Origin: Streptococcus sp. DTU_2020_1001019_1_SI_AUS_MUR_006
GTDB lineage: Bacteria; Bacillota; Bacilli; Lactobacillales; Streptococcaceae
Length of the DNA: 64,000 bases
Reading direction: 5' to 3'
Assembly (NCBI RefSeq): GCF_032340315.1
Contig: NZ_CP135436.1
Location: 1,881,501 to 1,945,500, forward strand
In this document: in pieces, positions 21,187-30,504 of the stretch
How positions within the stretch are numbered: position 1 is the first letter of the stretch
Layout: each line of letters begins with the position of its first letter
Translations under genes and position numbers: made by a program
The notes under the pieces: model-generated
The model's input: only the letters and a program-made list of their open reading frames with translations
The model's database searches: none
Told to the model about the DNA's origin: nothing

Positions 21187-21978
21187 TTAATCTTTTTTTG
21201 AAGAGTCTGGCTTGGTTTCAGAACCAGTTGAAGACGAACTGCCCGAAGATGAGCTTGTCGTTGATGAGCTAGAACTACTTGCTGATCGAACTTGTTTCGT
21301 TGTTATCTTCATGGTTGTTTCATACGGTTTAATCACCGTTGGTAAAACTGTTCCATTCTTATCAATAGCTTGTAGAGGAACTGAACCCGTATAATTTCCT
21401 GTAATTTTTTCACTAGTTGGTAAAACAGCCACAATCTTATCAATCTTGGATAAGGTATCAGCATCACTAGTAACCGAAACGCGTTCATCTGAAACAGTCA
21501 CACTATCGATGAGAATTCGTTCATCAACCTTACCAGAGTCAATCTGTGGAGTGACTGGTAAATTATCCCGTGTTGCCTTCTTCCCAATTTTAACGGTGAT
21601 TTTCTGTGGTGTTGCTAGGGCTGTTAAACCGCTCGGAAGATTCTCAATGGTCAAGGGAACTTCAACCGTTCCTTCTGTCGCCTGTGTCAAATCTGCAATA
21701 ACCTTGAATTTACGAGTGCTTTCTTGCATCTCACTAGCCAAGGTCACTCGATTGGATCCAGTTAAAAATACCGTTACTTCTGAACTAAAACCGCTAATAA
21801 AATACTGCTCACTATTGTACTGAATATCAATCGGTACATTTACAACCGTATTGGTATAGGTTTCTGTTCGAGCCGGTCTTGCATTATTATTATTTTGGTA
21901 ATTAATAGAGGTAACGTAGATAAATAAAACACAAGAAAAGAGGAGTGAGGAGATGATATATAAACTATTTTTTTTCAT
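21187..21978 (-). CDS. cdaR: CdaR (YbbR-domain) regulator of the c-di-AMP cyclase
   Basis: A membrane-anchored extracellular protein: an N-terminal segment (about residues 5-24) precedes YbbR-type beta domains, then a Ser/Thr/Gly-rich tail ending in a charged KPDSSKKD. In Listeria and relatives CdaR modulates the cyclase CdaA. Here its start overlaps cdaA by 14 bp and glmM follows, the standard cdaA-cdaR-glmM order. Length 263 residues. The serine-rich tail is likely flexible and possibly strain-variable. Confidence 0.92.
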   Translation of the reverse strand: MKKNSLYIISSLLFSCVLFIYVTSINYQNNNNARPARTETYTNTVVNVPIDIQYNSEQYFISGFSSEVTVFLTGSNRVTLASEMQESTRKFKVIADLTQATEGTVEVPLTIENLPSGLTALATPQKITVKIGKKATRDNLPVTPQIDSGKVDERILIDSVTVSDERVSVTSDADTLSKIDKIVAVLPTSEKITGNYTGSVPLQAIDKNGTVLPTVIKPYETTMKITTKQVRSASSSSSSTTSSSSGSSSSTGSETKPDSSKKD

Positions 21979-22822
21979 TCTTCCAGCCTCCTAATATACG
22001 CTCTGTTAAGCTTAGTTCTTGTGAATTTTCCGGAATCAGTATACGACGTAGTTCTTCCTCAAATTCTTCCATCGTTAAATCATGCTTAAAGACACCATTA
22101 TAGGTAATGGAAATACCTCCAGTTTCTTCTGACACAACAAATGTTAAGGCGTCTGATACTTCAGATAAACCAATAGCTGCACGGTGTCGTGTTCCAAACT
22201 CCTTAGAAATACCAGTGTTTTCAGTAAGTGGAAGATAAGCAGATGTTACAGCTATTCGATCACCTTTTATAATGACTGCACCATCATGTAAAGGTGTGTT
22301 GGGAATGAAGATATTGATTAAGAGTTCTGCAGAAATTTTAGCATCTAAAGGAATCCCCGTAGAAATATATTCCTGCAAGGTTCTGACACGCTGAACAGAG
22401 ACCAGTGCTCCAATTTTACGCGGGCTCATATATTCTACCGATTTGACAAAGGCCTGAATCATCTGTTCTTCTGAACTCATTGGTGTACTTGAAAAGAAAT
22501 CAGTCGCACGTCCCAAGCGCTCTAAACCTGTCCGAATTTCTGGAGAGAAAATAACAACCGCTGCAATAACACCGTAAGTAATCAATTGATTGATCAACCA
22601 AGAAATAGTTGTCAAGCCTAGGGTATTTGCTACTATCTGAGCTAAGATAAAAACTAAAACACCTCGAACCAGGATCATAATCTTGGTTCCTGCAATTGAT
22701 TTTGTAAATTGGTATAAGATATAGGCAACGATAAGAATATCAATCACATTTATCAGAATACTCCAAGGACTGGAAAATAAACTAGACCAGTATTGAAGAT
22801 TAGATAATTGCTGAAAATTCAT
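21965..22822 (-). CDS. cdaA: Membrane diadenylate cyclase
   Basis: Makes the second messenger c-di-AMP from two ATP. Three membrane segments (about residues 22-40, 48-66, 78-92) precede the DAC domain, whose catalytic motifs are visible: DGA at 180-182 and RHR at 212-214. I chose the ATG at 22822 (285 codons) because AGGAGG lies six bases upstream; the longer frame has no site. It leads the cdaA-cdaR-glmM unit, divergent from the ferredoxin reductase gene. Confidence 0.95.
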   Translation of the reverse strand: MNFQQLSNLQYWSSLFSSPWSILINVIDILIVAYILYQFTKSIAGTKIMILVRGVLVFILAQIVANTLGLTTISWLINQLITYGVIAAVVIFSPEIRTGLERLGRATDFFSSTPMSSEEQMIQAFVKSVEYMSPRKIGALVSVQRVRTLQEYISTGIPLDAKISAELLINIFIPNTPLHDGAVIIKGDRIAVTSAYLPLTENTGISKEFGTRHRAAIGLSEVSDALTFVVSEETGGISITYNGVFKHDLTMEEFEEELRRILIPENSQELSLTERILGGWKNEKK

Positions 22823-22915
22823 TCTAGGCCTCCTCTCCATAAAAAAGCTACTCTTCATTATATCATTTTATATGAAAATTTTCTTCCCTCTACTTCATTT
22901 TAAATTGGTAGAAAA

Positions 22916-22926
22916 TATGATAGAAT
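22916..22926 (+). promoter_or_regulatory. Extended -10 promoter of the ferredoxin-NADP reductase gene
   Basis: TATGATAGAAT fits the extended -10 pattern with one mismatch; the start codon is 30 bases downstream with AAGGAG between. Confidence 0.55.
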
Positions 22927-22956
22927 TAAATGATAGAAATGAATTAAGGAGAAACC

Positions 22957-23925
22957 ATGTCTGAACTATATGATATCACTATTGTAGGAGGTGGTCCTAT
23001 CGGTCTCTTCGCAGCCTTTTATGCTCACCTTCGTCAAGCCAAAGTACAAATCATCGATTCTCTTCCTCAACTAGGTGGTCAACCTGCTATCCTATATCCT
23101 GAAAAACAAATTCTCGATGTTCCTGGTTTTCCAAACCTCACAGGGGAAGAATTGACTAACCGCCTTTTGGAACAACTTGAAGGGTTTGAGACGCCTGTAC
23201 ACCTCAATGAAACTGTTCTTGAGATTGAAAAAGAGGATGATGTTTTTAAGATTACAACTAATAAGGGAAACCATACTTCTAAAACCGTTATTATTGCTAT
23301 GGGTGGTGGTGCCTTTAAACCACGTCCACTCGAATTAGAAGGTGTTGAAGGCTACGACAATATCCACTACCATGTTTCTAATATGCAACAATACGCTGGT
23401 CAGAAGGTAACCATTCTGGGTGGTGGTGACTCAGCCGTTGACTGGGCACTAGCTTTTGAAAAAATTGCTCCAACTACACTTGTGCATCGTCGCGATAACT
23501 TCCGTGCTCTTGAGCATAGCGTCCAAGCATTGCAAGAGTCTTCTGTGACTATCAAAACACCATTTGTGCCAAGTCAGCTTCTTGGAGATGGAAAAACTTT
23601 AGACAAGCTTGAAATATCAAAAGTTAAATCCGATGAGACCGAAAACCTTGAACTAGATCATCTCTTTGTCAACTATGGCTTTAAATCTTCTGTCGGTAAT
23701 CTTAAAAAGTGGGGATTAGACCTTAACCGCCACAAGATTATCGTCAATAGCAAGCAGGAGTCAAGCCAAGCTGGAATTTATGCTATCGGTGACTGCTGCT
23801 ACTATGAAGGTAAGATTGACTTGATTGCAACCGGTCTAGGTGAAGCACCAACTGCCGTTAATAATGCTATCAACTACATTGACCCCGAACAAAAAGTACA
23901 ACCAAAACACTCTACAAGTCTATAA
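22957..23925 (+). CDS. Ferredoxin/flavodoxin-NADP(+) reductase, TrxB-like
   Basis: A flavoprotein moving electrons between NADPH and ferredoxin or flavodoxin, of the thioredoxin-reductase-like FNR type found in Firmicutes. The FAD loop GGGPIGLFAAFYA (residues 10-22) and NADP loop GGGDSAVDWALAFE near 155 are present, and the second FAD motif YAIGDCCYY lies near 270. There is no redox-active CxxC in the NADP domain, so it is not a thioredoxin reductase. 322 residues. In pneumococcus this gene is followed directly by whiA; here a 5.6 kb island separates them. Confidence 0.9.
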   Translation: MSELYDITIVGGGPIGLFAAFYAHLRQAKVQIIDSLPQLGGQPAILYPEKQILDVPGFPNLTGEELTNRLLEQLEGFETPVHLNETVLEIEKEDDVFKITTNKGNHTSKTVIIAMGGGAFKPRPLELEGVEGYDNIHYHVSNMQQYAGQKVTILGGGDSAVDWALAFEKIAPTTLVHRRDNFRALEHSVQALQESSVTIKTPFVPSQLLGDGKTLDKLEISKVKSDETENLELDHLFVNYGFKSSVGNLKKWGLDLNRHKIIVNSKQESSQAGIYAIGDCCYYEGKIDLIATGLGEAPTAVNNAINYIDPEQKVQPKHSTSL

Positions 23926-23971
23926 TGTCAAAATTACAATTTTATTAAAAAATCAAGTGAAATTTCATGAT

Positions 23972-24020
23972 AAAACGCATAATAACAAGTATCTAAAGAA
24001 CTTGCTATTATGCGTTTTTA
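23972..24020 (+). terminator. Terminator of the ferredoxin reductase gene
   Basis: 18 bp arms AAAACGCATAATA...CAAG and CTTG...TATTATGCGTTTT with one mismatch and an 11-base loop, followed by TTTTTA. In the rest of 23926-24307 (382 bp, strongly A/T-rich) I see no other gene or clear site. Confidence 0.88.
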
Positions 24021-24307
24021 TGATTTTAAAAACTTTTCCACTAACCACCTTTATTTGCTTTTTATATAAAGTTTAATACTTATTGATTAGTTTTTTAATA
24101 TTTCCCCTCATTCCGACATATTCAGACTAACAAACTCTGTGTACCGTATGAGTAATACTAGATAATATTCTATCCTAGTGTAATTTGTGGTGAAACTTCG
24201 AAGTTAACATTTACAAATTGACGTTAAATACAGTTATGAACATGTTATAAAGTTTGATGTTAGTGGCTGTTAGATTAATTATTACATAAGTTAAGTGTTA
24301 ATCTGGC

Positions 24308-25687
24308 TCATTTATCATTCTGTATCGGTAATATAAATTTAACTTCAGCACCACGACAAGCTTCTCTATTTTTCAAGATTACTGATCCACCATGTAATTT
24401 AATTATTTGTTCAGTAATAAATAATCCAATACCATAATTGGTTGCAGAATGCCTGCTATAATCTCCACGATAGAACTGTTCTTTTGCGTGAATTAAATCG
24501 ATATCAGAAAAACCTTTCCCGTTATCTAATACTGATATTTCTAAAAATTCATCTACAGTTTTTAAATTCAATTCCAATGTAACTATTCCATTATTATTTT
24601 CAATTGAATTCGCTAAGACATTTTGCAATGCTCTCTCTAAGAGTTTCAAGTCTACACTCATTATACCATCTTCAACTACTACATTAGTTTTTAGATTGTT
24701 AGAATTAATTGACATTAGTTCTTTAGAAACTGTTACCAATTGTTCTGATACAGTTTTTACTGCCAACGATTGTGGCTGGTATTCAGTGGCATTAGAATTC
24801 TTATTCATGATTAGAAGTGTTTTTATATATTCAGATATTCTATTGCTATTCCTCAGTATATAATCTATATAAATACTCTGGTCCTCTGTCACAGATGTCT
24901 TTTTAAGCAACTCAGCATTTCCTTGAACAATAGATACTGGGGTTTTCAAGTCATGTATCAAAGCAGAAATCTGTTTTTGCTTGTTTTCTTCCTGTATCCA
25001 CTCTTTGATTAATGACTCTTGCAAAGCATTTCTCATTTTCTCTAAACTAAATAGAACTTCATTAAATTCTTTGACTCTTGAATAATGCAGGTCAAAATCT
25101 AAAGTTTGTTCTGATATTTTTTCGGAAGCAGCAAATATAGGTGAGAGTTGTTTCACAAGATATTTAGCCCATACTATTGTAACAACCAATGTATTTAGTA
25201 AACTAACTAAAATAAGAATACTGACATACACTACATTGACATTAGGAAAATATTTTGCCATGAATTTATTTGTAAAATAGGGTTTTACTGAATATTGAAT
25301 AATACAATAACCGTCATTTCGTAAAATTTCTATATAGCTATAAGATGGGGTATTATATACTCTCTCATTATTATAGTATCGAATTGCTCTATCTTCTTCA
25401 TCTTTACTCATTGAACTAGTAATGATATTTCCATCCTTTGAAATTAATAGATATGAGGCATTATCTGGTATAAGATTTTTATCAAAGGTCTCTGTATTGG
25501 CTATCGCATTCTTCCTCTCATAAATCTGATTTTCTGTGTAATCAGCAGGTAAAATAAATCCTAATGAATACATGGTGGTGAACATCAGAATTACTAAACC
25601 AAATGAAAGAATCAATACAATTCCTACACTTATTAGATATTCTAAAAATATTATTTTTAGCGATCGCCCTTTTAATTTTATTCCCAT
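24308..25687 (-). CDS. Sensor histidine kinase of the LanFEG-associated two-component system
   Basis: A 459-residue membrane kinase. Two membrane segments (about residues 16-42 and 152-173) enclose an external loop of about 105 residues. A HAMP-like linker leads to the dimerisation helix with the phospho-acceptor His245 (SALIHDLKTP). The ATPase domain shows N-box NVLANSIENN, G1 VLDNGKGFS and G2 GIGLFITEQI. The long sensor loop resembles NisK/SpaK-type lantibiotic sensors rather than loop-less BceS types; ligand unknown. It overlaps the response regulator by 10 bp and ends the cassette. Codon and base use are more A/T-rich than in neighbours, suggesting acquisition. Confidence 0.9.
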   Translation of the reverse strand: MGIKLKGRSLKIIFLEYLISVGIVLILSFGLVILMFTTMYSLGFILPADYTENQIYERKNAIANTETFDKNLIPDNASYLLISKDGNIITSSMSKDEEDRAIRYYNNERVYNTPSYSYIEILRNDGYCIIQYSVKPYFTNKFMAKYFPNVNVVYVSILILVSLLNTLVVTIVWAKYLVKQLSPIFAASEKISEQTLDFDLHYSRVKEFNEVLFSLEKMRNALQESLIKEWIQEENKQKQISALIHDLKTPVSIVQGNAELLKKTSVTEDQSIYIDYILRNSNRISEYIKTLLIMNKNSNATEYQPQSLAVKTVSEQLVTVSKELMSINSNNLKTNVVVEDGIMSVDLKLLERALQNVLANSIENNNGIVTLELNLKTVDEFLEISVLDNGKGFSDIDLIHAKEQFYRGDYSRHSATNYGIGLFITEQIIKLHGGSVILKNREACRGAEVKFILPIQNDK

Positions 25688-26337
25688 TTATATCCAATTC
25701 CCCATACAGTTACAACTGGAGATACACCTTCCTTCTGTAATTTTGCGCGAATATTCTTAATATGTTCTGAAATAGCTGAAGAATTACCTATTCCATCATA
25801 TCCAAATATCATCTCATAAATCTGTTCTCTTGAAAATACTTGCCCACGCCTACGTGCTAGAAGTTCACAAATTCGATACTCAGATTTTGTAAAAGGAATT
25901 TTCTTATCATTTACATAAATTATATTCGCTGATAAATCAAATCTAATTTCTCCAAGATTTAAACTTAAATGTCTCTCTCGATTTTCTCGACGTAAATGAG
26001 CATCAACTCTCGCAATTAATTCGTTTACCCCAAAAGGTTTTAGAATGTAATCATCAGCTCCTGTTGATAAACCAGAAACAATGTCACTTTCCAAAGATTT
26101 TGCAGTTAAAAATAAGATGGGACAGTCTACTCTATCTCTAATAGATTTACAATAAGATATACCATCTATCTTTGGCATCATTATATCTAATAAAATTAAA
26201 TCATACTCTGATAATTTAGAAATAGGCACCTCTGTTGGATTTTGAAAAATATCTACATGATATAATTTTTGCGTTAAAATATTTTTGATTAAAACTAAGA
26301 GATCCATTTCATCATCTATAGCTAATATTTTCACCAT
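25678..26337 (-). CDS. OmpR/PhoB-family response regulator
   Basis: A 219-residue regulator: receiver domain (residues 1-118) with acidic pocket D8-D9, phospho-acceptor D51 (LLDIMMP) and the conserved lysine in LKPFG, then a winged-helix DNA-binding domain (about 125-219) with TKSEYRICELLARR and GIGYKWE. It lies between the transporter genes and the kinase and most likely activates the LanFEG operon in response to a peptide antibiotic. Target sites were not identified. It starts 19 bp after the LanG-type gene. Confidence 0.92.
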   Translation of the reverse strand: MVKILAIDDEMDLLVLIKNILTQKLYHVDIFQNPTEVPISKLSEYDLILLDIMMPKIDGISYCKSIRDRVDCPILFLTAKSLESDIVSGLSTGADDYILKPFGVNELIARVDAHLRRENRERHLSLNLGEIRFDLSANIIYVNDKKIPFTKSEYRICELLARRRGQVFSREQIYEMIFGYDGIGNSSAISEHIKNIRAKLQKEGVSPVVTVWGIGYKWE

Positions 26338-26356
26338 CCTATTCCCACCTTCATTT

Positions 26357-27094
26357 CTATTCCATATTAGTTCTGCCGTTCCATTTACTAAACCAAATCA
26401 AACTTACAAATAAAATTACAACTATCATTGGTGTTGCAACTAAAGACCATTTAAAAAATTCATAATAAAATAAGTTTTCACCAGATATTTTATCTACAAA
26501 ATAAAGACCACAAAGTCTTGAAGACCAAGAACTTGGTATGTAATACCAAATCTTATCCCCCATACTTGTAACAGCAAGCAGAGCTATCAATGTTTCAAAG
26601 AAACCAAGACCAATAGAGGCACCACTCCCAAATCTGAGGCTAATAACCAGATGTATTAAATATAACGGAACAACTCCGATAATCATTAAGACTGATTCCA
26701 ATATCAAATCATAAAATTCTTGATAATTAAAAAACATCAAAAAACTACTTTGGAGTATAACAAGTGATAGAGATGCACACAACAATAAGGATAATAACTT
26801 ACCAATATACATACTAGTTCTTGATTGCGAACCAGTTAACATTATCTGAAAACAACCTGCTTCTGCTTCCATTTCTATTACCTTTGCAGTAATAAAACCA
26901 ATAATAATCGGGAACAATGCACCTAACGTAATCAAATAATTTAATGTGACATCCTCAATTGAATACCTACTTAGGCTCGTAAATTTAAAACCAGCATATA
27001 TCATAATCACAAATAGTATTGGGAGAAACAGATATAACCAGGGTAACCAAGTATGTTTTATCTTATATAGTTCAGACTTTAAAATATTTATCAC
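26357..27094 (-). CDS. Lantibiotic-immunity ABC permease, MutG/LanG type
   Basis: A membrane permease of 245 residues with about six membrane segments, of the ABC-2 lantibiotic-protection family. EMEAEAGCFQIMLTGSQSR near residue 75 is the coupling region typical of MutG/LanG/LanE subunits. I chose a GTG start at 27094: GGAGG lies seven bases upstream, and the GTG shares its G with the stop of the preceding permease gene (TAGTG), giving tight coupling. An upstream in-frame ATG would run into the other permease gene and lacks a site. With the two genes upstream it forms an exporter that removes lantibiotics from the membrane. Confidence 0.87.
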   Translation of the reverse strand: MINILKSELYKIKHTWLPWLYLFLPILFVIMIYAGFKFTSLSRYSIEDVTLNYLITLGALFPIIIGFITAKVIEMEAEAGCFQIMLTGSQSRTSMYIGKLLSLLLCASLSLVILQSSFLMFFNYQEFYDLILESVLMIIGVVPLYLIHLVISLRFGSGASIGLGFFETLIALLAVTSMGDKIWYYIPSSWSSRLCGLYFVDKISGENLFYYEFFKWSLVATPMIVVILFVSLIWFSKWNGRTNME

Positions 27095-27831
27095 TATCCC
27101 ACCTCCTGTTTTGCAAACCAAATAGATGATAAGTAAGATAATAGAAGAAATAACAGAATTGAGAAGATACATGGAGGCAAAATGGATGTGTTTAACATCA
27201 TATTTCCTGCATCTGCTGGTAGTCCATTTGGCATAATTTTCAGCATTGGAACCATAGCTCTTATACTCCAACTATATGGGGAAAACAACCAATAATCTCC
27301 AGCAGAAAACATAATTCCAAGTACAACACCTAGTAAACCATTTATCATAAGACTAATAGAAAAACCAAACTTTTTAGCTAATAGTAGGCAAAATGGAATT
27401 TGCCATATGCTTGATACCACTAATGCTATACTCGAAACTAATAAAGTACTAAAGCTATAGCTTAAAAATATTTGTTCTCCAAAAATAAATTGCACAATTA
27501 AAACTGCTATCAAATGAACCAAACTTGTCATCAGAATCAAACAGCTTGCTACAATAATTTTTGATATCCAAATCTTTCTTAAATCAATACTTAGAGGATA
27601 AACTGCCCTATATTTTATTTTTTTATCTTCGTATCGATTCATTAAAGCAAGAATCAGTGCATAAGTAATTGGCATAATTATAGTATACCACCAATTATAT
27701 GAATCTACTGTAAAATATGGTGGTGCCAGTATATAAGAAAGAATTATCAAAGATATAGGTATTATATAGATTATTTTTTTTAAAAAAGTTCTTTTATATT
27801 TTAAATAATCACTAAGGATATAATTTATCAT
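27094..27831 (-). CDS. Lantibiotic-immunity ABC permease, MutE/EpiE type
   Basis: A second permease of 245 residues with about six membrane segments. SPYSWSIRAMVPMLKIMPNG near residue 185 matches the MutE/EpiE pattern in which a proline/tryptophan-rich loop is followed by PNGLP. It lies 2 bp after the ATPase gene and shares one base with the next permease. Together these form the usual LanF-LanE-LanG set; two distinct permeases of equal size are characteristic of lantibiotic self-protection transporters, in contrast to BceAB modules with one large permease. Confidence 0.87.
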   Translation of the reverse strand: MINYILSDYLKYKRTFLKKIIYIIPISLIILSYILAPPYFTVDSYNWWYTIIMPITYALILALMNRYEDKKIKYRAVYPLSIDLRKIWISKIIVASCLILMTSLVHLIAVLIVQFIFGEQIFLSYSFSTLLVSSIALVVSSIWQIPFCLLLAKKFGFSISLMINGLLGVVLGIMFSAGDYWLFSPYSWSIRAMVPMLKIMPNGLPADAGNMMLNTSILPPCIFSILLFLLLSYLSSIWFAKQEVG

Positions 27832-27833
27832 TT

Positions 27834-28529
27834 TTAATTCCCCTTCTTTACTACTTCCAAAAATAAATTTTCTAAACTTTCTTGAGAGTTTTTTATATCT
27901 TGGTATTTTAATTCACCTTCACATATTATTCCGATATAATCTGCAACTTGCTCAACTTCGGAAATATTATGGCTGGATAGAATTACTGTAATGCCTTGTT
28001 TTGGAAAACCAAGAATCATCTCCCTTAATTCTTGAATTCCCAATGGATCTAAGCCGTTGGTTGGCTCATCTAAAATTAATAATTTAGGATTATTTAACAG
28101 TGCTATTGCAATTCCTAATCGTTGTTTCATTCCCAAAGAAAATTTTCCACTTCTTTTTTTACCTGTATTTGATAGACCAACGATTTTTAGAACTTCATCA
28201 ATTCTTGATTCGGGTAATCCAAGTAACATTGTTCTTACTTTTAAATTTTCTCTTGCACTTAAGTTCTCATACAACGGAGGTAACTCTATCAAGGCACCAA
28301 TTTGTTCGAGATCCTTTCTACTCCATATATGATTATCAAATATAATATCTCCGGACGATTTATGGAGCATTCCTGTTATCATCTTTAGTGTAGTTGATTT
28401 CCCAGCACCATTTGGACCAAGTAATCCGTAGATACTATTCTCTTTCACTTGTAATGAAATATTATTCACTACAAGTTGATTCCCAAATTTCTTTGACAAA
28501 TTCCGTGTCTCTAAAATATTTTTTTCCAT
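27834..28529 (-). CDS. Lantibiotic-immunity ABC transporter ATPase, LanF type
   Basis: A 231-residue ABC ATPase with Walker A GPNGAGKST (residues 38-46), signature FSLGMKQRLG, Walker B LLILDEPTNGLD and the H-loop histidine in LSSHNISEV. The Q-loop position reads IELPP (Glu82 rather than Gln), the E-loop described for LanF and bacitracin-type exporters. It opens the five-gene cassette, with AAGGAGG six bases before its ATG and an A/T-rich promoter region upstream. No lantibiotic precursor, LanM or LanBC gene lies nearby, so this is protection without production. Confidence 0.9.
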   Translation of the reverse strand: MEKNILETRNLSKKFGNQLVVNNISLQVKENSIYGLLGPNGAGKSTTLKMITGMLHKSSGDIIFDNHIWSRKDLEQIGALIELPPLYENLSARENLKVRTMLLGLPESRIDEVLKIVGLSNTGKKRSGKFSLGMKQRLGIAIALLNNPKLLILDEPTNGLDPLGIQELREMILGFPKQGITVILSSHNISEVEQVADYIGIICEGELKYQDIKNSQESLENLFLEVVKKGN

Positions 28530-28720
28530 TTTGATCCTCCTTAAATTTACACTTCAATAATAAAATATAAATTTAAAGATTTTATAAAGAAAATACATAA
28601 CTTTTATTGATCTAAAAAATAAACTATAAATACGCAATTTAATGAAGATTAAAAATAAAAATTTGAAATTTTTAGTATTCTATCTAGAACCTTAATCTAT
28701 TAAAACAACGAATCCTCTGA

Positions 28721-28761
28721 AAATGAAAATTCTACTGAATGAAACTTCAGTAGAATTTTTT
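28721..28761. terminator. Hairpin terminator between the LanF gene and the IS element
   Basis: 13 bp perfect arms AAATTCTACTGAA and TTCAGTAGAATTT with T-rich flanks on both sides. On the minus strand it most likely was the terminator of whiA before the insertion sequence came between. The stretch 28530-28720 is A/T-rich and holds only the likely promoter region of the LanF cassette. Confidence 0.75.
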
Positions 28762-28783
28762 AAATTTATGTGACTATTAGTCC

Positions 28784-29517
28784 GTCTCGCTCCGTGAGGT
28801 GCGAGACAAATAAACCACCCGCTATGCGGGTGCGCGTCGAAGGTTATACCAAAAAAACTCCAAACGCGATACAATAAAGGTGTTCAAGCCAATTGTAAAG
28901 CGAAAGGAGAAAACCATGGTACAAAAGTCTCATAGTTTATCACACACAAAGTGGCACTGTAAGTATCACATTGTGTTCACCCCTAAGTATAGACGAAAAG
29001 TCATCTATAATCAATATCGGAGTAGTTTAGGTAAAATATTTCATCGTTTGTGTAGCTATAAAGGAGTTGAAATTATCGAAGGACACTTGATGCCAGATCA
29101 TGTACATATGTTAGTAAGTATTCCACCAAGGATAAGTGTTTCTAGTTTCATGGGTTATTTAAAGGGTAAAAGTGCACTCATGATGTTTGACAAACACGCC
29201 AATTTGAAATATAAGTTTGGGAATCGGCATTTCTGGGCAGAAGGTTATTATGTGAGTACAGTAGGGCTTAATGAAGCCACGATAAGGAAATACATACAAG
29301 GTCAGGAAAAGCATGATATAGCACTAGATAAATTAAGTGTAAAAGAATATGAGGATCCCTTTAGGGATAGTGGCAAGTAATACTCACGCCTCTTTAAGAG
29401 GCAAGTGACGAGTCAAGAGCAATGCGGCTTGAACAACGTGAAAGCCAGCGTCTTTAGGCGCTGGCTGGTAATTTGGGCTTATAGCCCTGGTGCAAACCAC
29501 CCGTTAGACGGGTGGTT
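28784..29517 (+). mobile_element. IS200/IS605-family insertion sequence (IS200 type, tnpA only)
   Basis: A single small HUH transposase gene is flanked by palindromic ends without inverted terminal repeats, as in IS200. Left side: hairpin GTCTCGC/GCGAGAC (28784-28807) and CACCCGC-TAT-GCGGGTG (28816-28832). Right side: AACCACCCGT-TAG-ACGGGTGGTT (29495-29517), sharing the CCACCCG core with the left hairpin, plus an inner hairpin GCCAGCG/CGCTGGC near 29443-29464. Such elements move as single strands and make no target duplication, so exact ends cannot be fixed from one copy. It looks intact. Confidence 0.85.
28916..29380 (+). CDS. tnpA: IS200-type transposase TnpA (Y1 HUH enzyme)
   Basis: A 155-residue Y1 transposase. 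The metal-binding HUH motif is HVH (His62, His64 in MPDHVHMLV), and the likely nucleophile is Tyr126 in RKYIQGQ, matching IS200/IS608-type enzymes. I chose the ATG at 28916, with AGGAG six bases upstream, over an upstream in-frame ATG that has no site. There is no tnpB/IscB partner. The gene is full length with no frameshift, so it may be active. Confidence 0.93.
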   Translation: MVQKSHSLSHTKWHCKYHIVFTPKYRRKVIYNQYRSSLGKIFHRLCSYKGVEIIEGHLMPDHVHMLVSIPPRISVSSFMGYLKGKSALMMFDKHANLKYKFGNRHFWAEGYYVSTVGLNEATIRKYIQGQEKHDIALDKLSVKEYEDPFRDSGK

Positions 29518-29592
29518 ATGATTTGAGGTTATTTTAAAAATTTTTAAACATCAATCTCGATATATCTTTTTTGAACATCAATATATTATATT

Positions 29593-30504
29593 TTACAGTT
29601 CCTCTGCAATTTTGTTGATCTTTCTCAGGCGATGATTGACACCACTTTTGGTTAAGGGATTTGTCAGACTATCTGCCAACTTTTGAATAGAATAGTCTGG
29701 ATGCTGGATACGCAGACGGGCAACTTCCTGCAAGTCTGCTGGCAGATTATCCAAGCCAATTCTATCTTTGATTTTACTGATATTATTAATGGTTTTCATG
29801 CTTGCAGAAACCGTACGAGCAATATTTGCCGTCTCTGCATTATTGGCACGATTGAGGTCATTTCGAGTTTCTCGGAGAATCTTGACACCTTCAAAAGTAT
29901 CACGTGCCTCCATAGCTCCTACTAAAATCAGGAAATCCATAATATCTTCTGCTCGCTGGAGATAGGTCACTGCACCTTTTTTTCGTTCAATCACCTTGGC
30001 ATCTAACAAGAACTGCTGCAAGAGCGAAGCGATCCCTTGGGCATGGTCCAGATAAACTGAACTAATTTCCAGCTGATACTTGCCTGACTCGGGATCCCGA
30101 ATACTCCCATTTGCTAAAAATGCACCACAAAGATAGGCACGACCTGCTTCTTCATCTCCTAAAATATCCGGATCAATTCCCGTCTCCAGACCAAAGAAAG
30201 AATCAGCCAAACGCAAATCCGCTAAAAGTTCTTGGACTTGTTCATCTGTAAACACAGTATAGACCCGATTTTTACGAAGATTGCTTCTCTGATGATGACG
30301 AATCTCCGACTTAATACCATAAAAGTGTAAAAACGATTCATAGAGATGGCGGGCAAGCTTGGCACTCTCTGTAACAACGGACAAGGTCAAGCCAGAACTA
30401 GACAAACCTACGCTTCCAGACATCTTGATAATAGCTGATAACTCATAGCGACTCAGGTGGTGTTGACCTAGGATTTCTTCTTTTACTGCTACTGTGAAAC
30501 TCAT
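29593..30504 (-). CDS. whiA: DNA-binding protein WhiA
   Basis: A conserved protein of sporulating and non-sporulating Gram-positives with a LAGLIDADG-like N-terminal domain and a C-terminal helix-turn-helix; in Bacillus it affects cell division and chromosome segregation. Here 303 residues, with [17 protein letters not shown] near residue 125 (the LAGLIDADG-like core) and [19 protein letters not shown] near the C-terminus as the HTH. It overlaps yvcK by 4 bp and is the last gene of rapZ-yvcK-whiA. Downstream the IS200 element separates it from a hairpin terminator. Confidence 0.94.
   Translation of the reverse strand: MSFTVAVKEEILGQHHLSRYELSAIIKMSGSVGLSSSGLTLSVVTESAKLARHLYESFLHFYGIKSEIRHHQRSNLRKNRVYTVFTDEQVQELLADLRLADSFFGLETGIDPDILGDEEAGRAYLCGAFLANGSIRDPESGKYQLEISSVYLDHAQGIASLLQQFLLDAKVIERKKGAVTYLQRAEDIMDFLILVGAMEARDTFEGVKILRETRNDLNRANNAETANIARTVSASMKTINNISKIKDRIGLDNLPADLQEVARLRIQHPDYSIQKLADSLTNPLTKSGVNHRLRKINKIAEEL

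Noticed and set aside
28536..28720. A hidden lantibiotic precursor gene beside the LanF gene
   Set aside because: Both strands show only very short frames without ribosome sites and no Cys/Ser/Thr-rich core peptide.
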